64,000 nt of DNA from Pseudaminobacter soli (ex Zhang et al. 2022) (GTDB taxonomy: Bacteria > Pseudomonadota > Alphaproteobacteria > Rhizobiales > Rhizobiaceae): positions 1 to 64,000 of the forward strand of contig NZ_JABVCF010000010.1 in NCBI RefSeq assembly GCF_014595955.1, in the 5' to 3' direction. Below are positions 1-7,220 of the stretch, in pieces (the first letter of the stretch is position 1; each line of letters starts with the position of its first letter). The translations under genes were made by a program, and so were the position numbers. The notes beneath the pieces were generated by a model, which did no database searches, had not been told where the DNA came from, and saw only the letters and a program-made list of their open reading frames with translations.

Positions 1-76
1 GGCGCTCACCGTCGCCCTACAATAAGGGGGTCAAAATTGGACGCCGATCAGGGGTCAGTTTTGCGCGCCGATTGAC
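1..76. mobile_element. IS21-like insertion sequence, outer terminus only
   Basis: Two adjacent 24-bp imperfect direct repeats lie at 26-49 and 50-73; they share a GGGGTCA start and a CGCCGAT end and agree at about 17 of 24 positions. Read on the minus strand the block begins TGTCAATCGGCG, that is with the TG expected at the tip of an IS21-family element, so the tip is placed at 76. Multiple internal repeats at each end are a known IS21-family trait. No transposase is in the window; the body would lie to the left. The family call comes from recall of rhizobial IS21 ends and is not proven. Confidence 0.45.
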
Positions 77-139
77 ACTCACGAAGTTGAACGAACACGT
101 CGATCATGAGGGGAAACGCTGATCGACCAGAGAGTCAGT

Positions 140-760
140 CTAGTGAGACCTGCGGCGGCCTTGGACAACCACTTTGCTCAGCAGTTCGTGCAGCCAATCA
201 TCAAGAGAGCGGTTCGCGGGGCGGTCGTCGATGGTCGCAATTGCCAGCCGGAGCGCGCTTTCCACCAGTTCGTCCGCTTCTTCCTGGTCATGGGTGATGA
301 CTGCGGCTGCCCGTCTCAGCTTCGGGATACACGTGTCAGCCTCGCCGGTGCTACGTTCATTGGATCTCCGCGTGCAAGCAGCCGGTTCGGCGTTTTCCAT
401 CGAGTCCGCGGGACGCAACTTCGCATCGAACAGAAGCACCGAGAAGCCCATGGCCAGCGCATGGGAGGCAACGAGCTCCGCAAGTTCTGCATCCGAAATC
501 TCAGGTTCGGGTATCGAGCCGCGGATCTTTTTCACCGCTTGAGCCAAGGAGAGCGCCTGATCCCGGGAGGCTGCCTCCAAGAAGTTCAGATTGCATTGGC
601 GGTCGTCGCGGTATTGATCATCTGCCCAATCTTTTTTCTTGATCTTAAGAAGATGGGGTCTTGCGGCAACAACATGGGTTATTTTTTCGAGTGGAGCATT
701 GTTCCGATTGGGCCAATGGCGGAAACTTTCGAGTAGGACCGCTCTTGGCGCAACCACCAC
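140..760 (-). CDS. hypothetical protein with sigma-factor-like C-terminal segment
   Basis: A 206-residue open frame with a GTG start. The C-terminal 50 residues (roughly 145-195) read like the helical N-terminal domain of ECF sigma factors or PhyR-type regulators: a basic LRR start, an ITHDQEEADELV stretch matching the usual 'LTGDxxxAEDLV' pattern, and a following helix. The N-terminal half is not recognised. The gene stands alone beside the IS21-like end, so it could be a disrupted remnant. A nearly as long antisense frame exists, but its protein looks arbitrary. Function is not assigned. Confidence 0.4.
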   Translation of the reverse strand: MVVAPRAVLLESFRHWPNRNNAPLEKITHVVAARPHLLKIKKKDWADDQYRDDRQCNLNFLEAASRDQALSLAQAVKKIRGSIPEPEISDAELAELVASHALAMGFSVLLFDAKLRPADSMENAEPAACTRRSNERSTGEADTCIPKLRRAAAVITHDQEEADELVESALRLAIATIDDRPANRSLDDWLHELLSKVVVQGRRRSH

Positions 761-1353
761 GACCCCAGTGATCGCCGGGCATGTCTGCTTCTAGGAAACG
801 GCGCAACTGATTTCTACGGCCGCCAAGTGGGCGCAGAGCTGCCGCTCGCAACGCGGACCGGGAGGGCACCGATCGGTTAAACGCGTGAATACATTCTCAC
901 CAACCAAGCCGTCGCGCACTTAGATGGTAGCTGCGGGCTTGGCACCGGACGACGCGTATATGACCGTTTCGCAAATGCAGGTACAGCAAACACCAGCACG
1001 ACTGCGGCCAAGGCAGGTTTGTTGCTTACGCGAAACTATCTCCCTCCTAGCAACACGACTCTATCGGGAACCCTTCAACACGCCCAATCGCGTCAGCTTC
1101 CCCTGTCGCCAGGGCAATGCCGTCGAAAAACCGAAATTTGGCTGACGCCATGCCGGCGAGGACCGTGAAGGCCGTATGGGCGCCAACGAAAGGCAATTCG
1201 CAGCGCTGCAGCCAGCAGGTGCTGCCGCCTGAGCCCCATAGCCGCGACATCAAATACGGGCCCAACGTTATCCTTCTTGCCTGACGGATCGCCTCTGGCG
1301 TCGAGGCGCCCCAATACAGAGCTCCATCGTTTCGAACGACAAGGATGCTCCCA
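761..1353. other. about 590 bp without a confident gene
   Basis: No protein family is recognisable here. The best minus-strand frame (1047-1370, TTG start, 107 residues) overlaps the end of the M20 deacylase gene by 17 bp and could be a small translationally coupled protein, but its sequence suggests no family and competing frames exist on both strands. No terminator with a clear T-run was found. Confidence 0.35.
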
Positions 1354-2643
1354 TCAAGGCCTGTGATCAATTTCCTGGCCCTCTGCTCCGCACCAATCGT
1401 AGATACTGAGCGCCATCACCTTGATGGCGGTGATGTAGTCATCGATGGACACGTATTCGTCGTTGGCGTGCATCACCGCCGTCGAGCCGGGTCCAAAGAT
1501 CACCGTCGGTGTGTTGCCATAGCTGTTGAGGAAGCGCGTGTCGGCAGCACCCTGGCGACCGCTGATCACCGGCTGGCGGCCTGTGATCTCGGTAAGGTTC
1601 TTCCCCACAAGATCCACAATGGCATGGTCGCGCGGGATCTCGGACGCTTCGGCGTCATAGCCGACGAAGCGCACCACCGGCGGATGATCCTTCATCCACT
1701 CGTCCTTCGCCGCGACCTCGGCGATCTTGGCGACTAGGCTCTGCTTGACGCCTTCATGGTCCTCGCCCGGAACCGTGCCGATCGAGCCCTTGAGCACGGC
1801 GCTCGCCGGGAAGGCGCTCGGATAGTTGCCGGCCTGGAAGCTGCCGATGATGCAGGGCAGCGAGTCGAGCGCATTCGGATAGAGCGGGTGCTTCACCGTC
1901 GCAACGCGATGGTCCTCGAGTTCCTGGACCGCCTTGACGATCTTGTTGCCCAGTTCGATGGCGCTGATGCCGAGGTAGCGCTGCTGGATGCCGGCCGGCT
2001 TGCCCTGTACGTCGATTTGGAACCAGATGCGGCCGATGCAGGCCGGCTGCACATGCAGGTCGCTGGTCTCGCCCGAAATCCCGGCATCGGCCTTGTAGCC
2101 GCGGATCACGGTGTCCAGCGTGCCGTGACCGGACACCTCCTCGTCGATGACGACGTTGATATAGACGTCGCCCTTGAGCTTGACGCCAGCCGTCTTCAGG
2201 AACTCGACCGCCAAGATGTGGCTGGCTACCCCGCTCTTCATGTCGCAGGAGCCGCGGCCATAGATGCGACCGTTCTCGATCTTGGCCGACCACGGGTTGT
2301 CGCTCCAGCCCTCGCCGTTGCCGACCGGGATCACGTCGGTGTGGCCGTTGAGCAGCAGCGAGCGGCCGCCGCCGGTGCCCTTGGCCGTAGCCACGATGTT
2401 GGGTCGGCCCTCGTAGCCGCGGTCGACCGGGCGATAACCGGGATGCTTCTTCAACCCCTCCCAGTCGGTCTCCCACATGTCGACCTCAAGCCCGATGCCG
2501 TTCATGTAGTCGGCGACAAAGGCCTGAATCGCCGCCTCGTCGCCGGTCACGCTCGGGATCGACACCATTTTCTGCAGAAACTCGATCGCCTTCTCGCGGT
2601 TCTGGTCGATCGTATCCAGGATGGCCTGGCGCTGGTTGGTCAT
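1354..2643 (-). CDS. M20 family metallo-hydrolase (ArgE/DapE/ACY1 type deacylase)
   Basis: A 429-residue zinc-dependent amidohydrolase of the acetylornithine deacetylase / succinyl-diaminopimelate desuccinylase class, which removes an acyl group or cleaves a small amide. The family motifs are present: LLLNGHTDVIPVG (first metal His and Asp), GRGSCDMKSG (bridging Asp) and VVIDEEVSGHGT (catalytic Glu pair). The length is normal. It is the last gene of the dctP-dctQ-dctM operon, 66 bp after dctM, so it probably acts on the compound the TRAP system imports or on its first product. The substrate cannot be read from sequence; calling it argE would be unjustified. Confidence 0.9.
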   Translation of the reverse strand: MTNQRQAILDTIDQNREKAIEFLQKMVSIPSVTGDEAAIQAFVADYMNGIGLEVDMWETDWEGLKKHPGYRPVDRGYEGRPNIVATAKGTGGGRSLLLNGHTDVIPVGNGEGWSDNPWSAKIENGRIYGRGSCDMKSGVASHILAVEFLKTAGVKLKGDVYINVVIDEEVSGHGTLDTVIRGYKADAGISGETSDLHVQPACIGRIWFQIDVQGKPAGIQQRYLGISAIELGNKIVKAVQELEDHRVATVKHPLYPNALDSLPCIIGSFQAGNYPSAFPASAVLKGSIGTVPGEDHEGVKQSLVAKIAEVAAKDEWMKDHPPVVRFVGYDAEASEIPRDHAIVDLVGKNLTEITGRQPVISGRQGAADTRFLNSYGNTPTVIFGPGSTAVMHANDEYVSIDDYITAIKVMALSIYDWCGAEGQEIDHRP

Positions 2644-2709
2644 TCGAGAACTCCAAAATGAAAGCTGGCTGGAGCGCGGCCGCGCGGCAATGGACGCGGC
2701 CGTGCAGGA

Positions 2710-4023
2710 TCATTTCATCTGGTTGGGAAGCCAGAGAACGACGTCGGGGAACGCAATCATCAGCCCCATCAGAAGAATGTTGATGAGGATGAACGGCACC
2801 GCGGCCCGATAGATGTCGCCCATGGTCGTGTTGGCTGGTGCGATGCCCTTCATGACAAAGAGCGACAGACCGAATGGCGGCGTGATCGTCGCCATCTCGA
2901 GGTTCACCATCATGATGATGCCGAACCAGATCGGGTCCCACTGCATCTGATGAACGATCGGCAGGAAGATCGGGATGGTGACCAGAACGATCGACGTCTG
3001 TTCGATGAACATGCCGAGGAACATCACGATCAACTGCATCATGACGAGCAGCAGCAACGGGTGCACCGGCATCTCGTTTGCCAGGCTGGTGATCGCCGCG
3101 GTCGCACCTGAGTAGCTCAGCAGTTGGCTAAAGGCGGCGGAGCCCGTCAGGATGATGAGGATCATCACCGACAGTTGCGTCGCGGAGCTCACGCCCTTGA
3201 CCAGCACGCGCCAGTTGAGCTTGCGGTAGAGGAACGCCAGCACGAAAGTCAGGAAGGTGCCGATGGCGGCCGCTTCGGTCGGCGTCGCCGTTCCGAAGAA
3301 GATCAGTCCGATGATCATAACGACGATGCATACCGGCGGCACCAGATATAGCGCAGCGTCGCGCAGCCGCCGAGCAATCGGAACGCGCGGTGCGTAATAG
3401 GCCGGCGCCTCGTCCGGCCGCAGCTTCGCCCTGATGATGATGTAGCCGATGCACAGGACGGCGAGCATGAGGCCGGGCACGATGATACCGATCAGGATCT
3501 TCGCTACCGAAAAGCCGCCCAGGCTCGCCAATACGATGGCCAGCGTGCTCGGCGGAATGAGGATTGCGAGCCCGCCGCTAGCCAGGATCGGACCAATCGA
3601 CATCGACTTCGCGTATCCGTGGCGTTCCATCTCGGGCGTCAGGGTCGAGCCCAGCATCGCGACCGATCCCATGGCCATGCCGGTTAGCGTGCCCAGTACG
3701 GCGCCGGCGCCGATCGCCAGCACGGAAAGGCGGCCTGCCACGAAGCCAAGCCATTGATCGAGCACCTCGATCATGCGCTGCGCGATGCCAGAGTAGAACA
3801 TGATCGATCCCATGAGGATGAACATGGGAACCGGGACAAGGACGAAGGTCGAGATCGAGCTATCGATGCTCAGGATAAGCTGGTTGAAACCGGAAACACC
3901 GCCCCAGAGATAGAAGACACCGGCCAGGTTCACGAGCAGGAAGGCAATGGCGACCGGCAGCCCGATCACCATGAGCACCGCGAGGCCGACAAAGAACGAT
4001 AGAAGAAATTGCCACCACTCCAT
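2710..4023 (-). CDS. dctM: TRAP transporter large permease (DctM family)
   Basis: A 437-residue inner-membrane protein with about 12 hydrophobic segments, which couples substrate import to the sodium gradient in TRAP systems. Family signs include the N-terminal LSFFVGLAVLMVIGLPVAIAF segment, the GSVAMLGSTLTPEM region and the conserved IPPSTLAIVL motif near residue 155, where substrate-translocating helix breaks occur. It follows the small permease gene with a 3-nt gap, so the two are translated together. No fusion to DctQ. Substrate specificity is set by the partner DctP. Confidence 0.95.
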   Translation of the reverse strand: MEWWQFLLSFFVGLAVLMVIGLPVAIAFLLVNLAGVFYLWGGVSGFNQLILSIDSSISTFVLVPVPMFILMGSIMFYSGIAQRMIEVLDQWLGFVAGRLSVLAIGAGAVLGTLTGMAMGSVAMLGSTLTPEMERHGYAKSMSIGPILASGGLAILIPPSTLAIVLASLGGFSVAKILIGIIVPGLMLAVLCIGYIIIRAKLRPDEAPAYYAPRVPIARRLRDAALYLVPPVCIVVMIIGLIFFGTATPTEAAAIGTFLTFVLAFLYRKLNWRVLVKGVSSATQLSVMILIILTGSAAFSQLLSYSGATAAITSLANEMPVHPLLLLVMMQLIVMFLGMFIEQTSIVLVTIPIFLPIVHQMQWDPIWFGIIMMVNLEMATITPPFGLSLFVMKGIAPANTTMGDIYRAAVPFILINILLMGLMIAFPDVVLWLPNQMK

Positions 4024-4026
4024 GGC

Positions 4027-4542
4027 TCAAGCCTCCATGCGGGGAGTGTCGGATTGAACGGCCTCGCCTTGCCAGAAACGGGCGGCGCGCCGCAGGAATT
4101 CGATGCCGAGCAGGAAGCAGCCGAGCGGAATGACCCAGAGATTTACCGCGCGCGGGATTTCCAACTCCGCCGCCACAACGATCCCACGATGCAGCGAGAG
4201 CATCACACCCTTGGTCCCGAACCATGTGAGGACGAAGCAGATCGCAGCGCCGAGGAGTGAACTGGTGGTCATGACGAGGCGCCGGCTCGCCGGCCGCAGA
4301 TTACTAGTCACGATGTCAACGGAGACGTGCCCGTCCTGGCGCAGCACCCAGGCCGCGCCGAAGAAGGTGAGGTAGACCATCATCGTGCCGCTGATCTGGT
4401 CTATTCCCAGAATGCCGTGGTTGAAGAACGCGCGCAGCGCGACCTTGACCACTGTGGCAAGCATCATGGCCACGAGAATGACGCCCGCCAGAATGGCGCC
4501 AGCATCAAGGAGTCGGTCGAGAAGCCGTCCGATCGATTTCAT
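4027..4542 (-). CDS. dctQ: TRAP transporter small permease (DctQ family)
   Basis: A 171-residue membrane protein with four hydrophobic segments (about residues 12-36, 51-68, 88-110, 130-150). It carries the family pattern of a tryptophan followed by a basic/polar loop (GAAWVLRQDGHVSVDIV) after helix 2. It is the obligatory small subunit of the DctQM complex. It sits between dctP (63 bp upstream, across a terminator-like hairpin) and dctM (3 nt downstream). Confidence 0.92.
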   Translation of the reverse strand: MKSIGRLLDRLLDAGAILAGVILVAMMLATVVKVALRAFFNHGILGIDQISGTMMVYLTFFGAAWVLRQDGHVSVDIVTSNLRPASRRLVMTTSSLLGAAICFVLTWFGTKGVMLSLHRGIVVAAELEIPRAVNLWVIPLGCFLLGIEFLRRAARFWQGEAVQSDTPRMEA

Positions 4543-4570
4543 ATTGTCCGCCAGTGCATGACTGAGTGAA

Positions 4571-4600
4571 AAGCCCTGCGGACGGAGCCCGCAGGGCTCT
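4571..4600 (-). terminator. hairpin between dctP and dctQ (partial terminator)
   Basis: A 10-bp perfect stem at 4572-4581 and 4589-4598 (AGCCCTGCGG / CCGCAGGGCT) with a 7-nt loop, followed on the minus strand by CTTTTC. In binding-protein operons such an element usually lets only part of transcription through, or protects the 3' end of the upstream message, giving more DctP than permease. Confidence 0.7.
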
Positions 4601-4605
4601 TTCGA

Positions 4606-5607
4606 TTATTTTGATTCGAACAGCGCCTTGATCTCGCCGATGTGCTTGGCATCCAGCGCCGTCTCGTAATAGGCCCACAGCGAATCCCTGGCGACGGCGT
4701 CCCAGCGCTTGGCCTCCTCATCGGAGAGCTTGACGATTTCCATGCCGGCCTCGACCATAATCTTCTGCTGCTCCTCCTGGTTCTTCTGGAACCAGTCCAG
4801 AGCGAAGCGCTGGGTTTCGGCTATGGCCTTGAGCAGGATGTCCTGCACCTCCGGCGACAGGCTTTCCCATTTGTCGAGATTCATGGCCACGCTGCCGCCA
4901 CTGCGGTACATGGGCTGTTCGATCATGTATTTAGTGACGTTCTGCCATCCGTAGCGAGTGAAGGCATCGGCGACCGGCCAGGAAAAGCCCTCAACTGTGC
5001 CACGATCCATAGCAAGGAAGATTTCGGACGGCGGCAGGGTGACCGATTCCGCACCGGCGGCTTGGACAAAATGGCGGGTCAGCGGCGCGACGCGCAGCTT
5101 CTTCCCCTTCAGGTCATCCACGGATTTGACCGGGAAATTGGTCGAGACGTAATGGGCACCTTCGCCTGGATCGCCGGCGGCATGGCCGAGATGGCGCACG
5201 CCCTTGGCGGCGTAGAGTTGGACCATGTAGTCGTATAGGGGCGAACCCGGCCCGCCGTCGGGAATGGTGAGGGGCGAAAGCTCGGTGATGTCCCCGCCCG
5301 GCACAATGCCCGCCCAGTAGTTCGGAGCCCCGTACCATACGTCGAAAACGCCATTGACCAAGGCTTCAGGCTGATCAAAGGGCGGCAGAACGTCGTCAGC
5401 GCCGACGTATTGCACCTTGACCTTGCCTTCACCGAGACGGTTCACATTCTCCATGAAGTTCTTGCCGACCTCGGCGGTCGGCGAAAATCCATGGGCCCAT
5501 GCACCCACCATCTTCAGCGTCACGACATCGTCGGCGTGAGCTGCGACGCTACCCAGCATCGCAAGTCCGAATGCTGCCGCGCCCCAAATTTGGGCAAAAC
5601 TTTTCAT
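4606..5607 (-). CDS. dctP: TRAP transporter periplasmic substrate-binding protein (DctP family)
   Basis: 333 residues with an N-terminal signal peptide that should be cleaved after about residue 25 (hydrophobic core, then VAAHA-DD). The body follows the DctP fold: a VTLKMVGAWAHGFSP first strand, the KSVDDLKGKKLRVAPL motif near residue 158, and the catalysis-independent binding Arg in that motif that usually salt-bridges a substrate carboxylate. The MDRGTVEGFSWP stretch is also typical. First gene of the TRAP operon, divergent from the molybdenum hydroxylase genes. The retained Arg suggests an organic acid substrate (inference). Confidence 0.93.
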   Translation of the reverse strand: MKSFAQIWGAAAFGLAMLGSVAAHADDVVTLKMVGAWAHGFSPTAEVGKNFMENVNRLGEGKVKVQYVGADDVLPPFDQPEALVNGVFDVWYGAPNYWAGIVPGGDITELSPLTIPDGGPGSPLYDYMVQLYAAKGVRHLGHAAGDPGEGAHYVSTNFPVKSVDDLKGKKLRVAPLTRHFVQAAGAESVTLPPSEIFLAMDRGTVEGFSWPVADAFTRYGWQNVTKYMIEQPMYRSGGSVAMNLDKWESLSPEVQDILLKAIAETQRFALDWFQKNQEEQQKIMVEAGMEIVKLSDEEAKRWDAVARDSLWAYYETALDAKHIGEIKALFESK

Positions 5608-5721
5608 TGGAATTCCTCCTCGGCGGTCCGCGCGAAACGCATTTGCGCGACCCCGCTCTCCCCTGTTGCCGGCAATTCTCCTCAGCCAGCGCCGATCTCA
5701 CATAATGCGCCAATCCCAGAT

Positions 5722-5752
5722 TTGTCTACAATTTTTTTTCCATTGCATACAA
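5722..5752. promoter_or_regulatory. two-box operator between dctP and the molybdenum hydroxylase operon
   Basis: Boxes TTGTCTACAA (5722-5731) and TTGCATACAA (5743-5752) are separated by exactly 11 nt, mostly T. The same arrangement occurs at 14687-14717 and 19988-20018. The site lies 115 bp from dctP and 108 bp from the FAD subunit gene, centrally in the divergent region. TTGnnnnCAA boxes suit FCD-type GntR regulators; the gene at 11069-11752 is the local candidate (inference). Confidence 0.65.
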
Positions 5753-5859
5753 GACTTACGTGGCATAGCCTTCGGCGCGGGATTAGGCTGAAACAATCCG
5801 GCAGGCGCAGCGGCTTCTTGCGGATTTTCAGGATCCTAGTCGATTGTTAAGGGGAACCG

Positions 5860-6729
5860 ATGAGGCCAGCGACATTCGAGTACCATCGCGCTACTTCGCT
5901 TGAGCACGCGCTGCAGTTGCTCGGCGAGTTCGGCGAGGAAGCCCGCCCGATCGCAGGTGGGCAAAGCCTGGTTCCAATGATGAATTTCCGGCTCGCCAGA
6001 CCCGGTCATCTCGTCGACATCAATCGACTTCCGCTCAATGCGATTGAGATCGTCGGTTCCATGCTCAGGATCGGAGCGCTGACGCGCCACGGCGCCTATT
6101 TCGACCACCCGCTAATCGCAAGGCACTTTCCTGCCTTTCTCGATGCGGTGCACTACATCGGCCACCCCACTATCCGGCGCAACGGTTCCATCGGCGGCAG
6201 CATCTCGCATGCGGACCCGACCGCGGAACTGCCGGCCGTCGCGGTGCTCCACGATGCCGACATCGTCGTCCGTTCGGCGGCGGAAGAGCGCCGCATCAAG
6301 GCGAGCGAGTTCTTCGTCAGCGCCTACGTCACGGCTCTCGAGCCAGGCGAAATGGTCGTGGCAGTGGAATTTCCGATCCCGCCGGCGGCATCGGCCGGGA
6401 GCTTCGTAGAGATGAGCGAGCGCAGCGGCGACTTCGCGACCGCGTCGGTCGGTATCGTGCTCGAGCACGAGGGCGGCCGGATTGCCAAGGCGGCGATGGT
6501 GTGCTCGGGCGCAGGCCTAGTGCCAATCCGAGCGCCCGATGTGGAAAGCCATCTGCTCAACCGAGCGCTCAATGACCCGCATGCGGAAGAGGCCGGCCGG
6601 ATTTTCGCGGCCTCGATAGATCCCGTCGACGACCATATCGCATCCGCGGCGTACCGGCGCAGCCTCATCGCAGAGCTGACGCGCCGCGCAATCGAGACTG
6701 CCTGCTCCAGAGCACTGGGAAGATCATGA
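5860..6729 (+). CDS. molybdenum hydroxylase, FAD-binding medium subunit (CoxM/XdhB type)
   Basis: 289 residues of the xanthine dehydrogenase-family FAD subunit, which passes electrons from the iron-sulfur subunit to the acceptor. It starts directly on the fold with the RPATFEYHRATSLEHALQLL pattern, has the FAD pyrophosphate loop AGGQSLVPMMNFR (about residues 30-42), and the second FAD motif NGSIGGSISHADPTAE near 110. Start ATG preceded by GGGGA. First gene of a three-gene operon with 4-bp stop/start overlaps. The hydroxylated substrate is not identifiable from this subunit. Confidence 0.93.
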   Translation: MRPATFEYHRATSLEHALQLLGEFGEEARPIAGGQSLVPMMNFRLARPGHLVDINRLPLNAIEIVGSMLRIGALTRHGAYFDHPLIARHFPAFLDAVHYIGHPTIRRNGSIGGSISHADPTAELPAVAVLHDADIVVRSAAEERRIKASEFFVSAYVTALEPGEMVVAVEFPIPPAASAGSFVEMSERSGDFATASVGIVLEHEGGRIAKAAMVCSGAGLVPIRAPDVESHLLNRALNDPHAEEAGRIFAASIDPVDDHIASAAYRRSLIAELTRRAIETACSRALGRS

Positions 6730-7220
6730 TCGAGATCACGCTTGAGGTGAACGGTGTCACCAAGACGCTGAGCGTCGAACCGCGTCGACTGCTGGCCGAC
6801 GTGCTTCGGCAGGAGTTCAATCTTTGCGGTGTCCACATCGGATGCGCGCACGGGGCCTGCGGGTGCTGCACTGTCCACCAGGACGGCACGCCCAGGCTCT
6901 CCTGCCTGACGTTCGCCGTCCAGTGCGATGGAGCTTCGATAAGGACTGTCGAGTCGCTCGGAGGTCCGACCGCGGAGCATTCTCTCCAGCAAGCATTCCG
7001 CAGCGAACATGGCCTGCAATGCGGTTATTGCACGCCGGGATTCCTGATGACCCTCGTGCCCTTCGTGGATGAGATGGTGGAAATCGGACGCAGGCCTGAC
7101 GACGAGGAGATCAGGGAAGCGATGAGCGGAAATATCTGCCGCTGCACAGGATACCACGGCATCGTGGCGGCCGTTCGCAAGGCCATCGACGACGGTCTCG
7201 GTGAAGGGAGCGTGGCATGA
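6726..7220 (+). CDS. molybdenum hydroxylase, 2Fe-2S small subunit (CoxS/XdhC type)
   Basis: 164 residues with two iron-sulfur domains. The N-terminal plant-ferredoxin-like cluster ligands lie in CGVHIGCAHGACGCC and a later Cys in PRLSCL. The C-terminal helical domain has CGYCTPGFLMT and NICRCTGYHGI. Together these bind the two [2Fe-2S] clusters that wire the Mo centre to FAD. It overlaps the FAD-subunit gene and the large-subunit gene by 4 bp each, so a fixed subunit ratio is likely. Confidence 0.95.
   Translation: MIEITLEVNGVTKTLSVEPRRLLADVLRQEFNLCGVHIGCAHGACGCCTVHQDGTPRLSCLTFAVQCDGASIRTVESLGGPTAEHSLQQAFRSEHGLQCGYCTPGFLMTLVPFVDEMVEIGRRPDDEEIREAMSGNICRCTGYHGIVAAVRKAIDDGLGEGSVA

Noticed and set aside
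143-736. 197-residue plus-strand frame opposite the sigma-like gene
   Set aside because: Its composition is atypical and no motif is visible; the minus frame has the better protein character.
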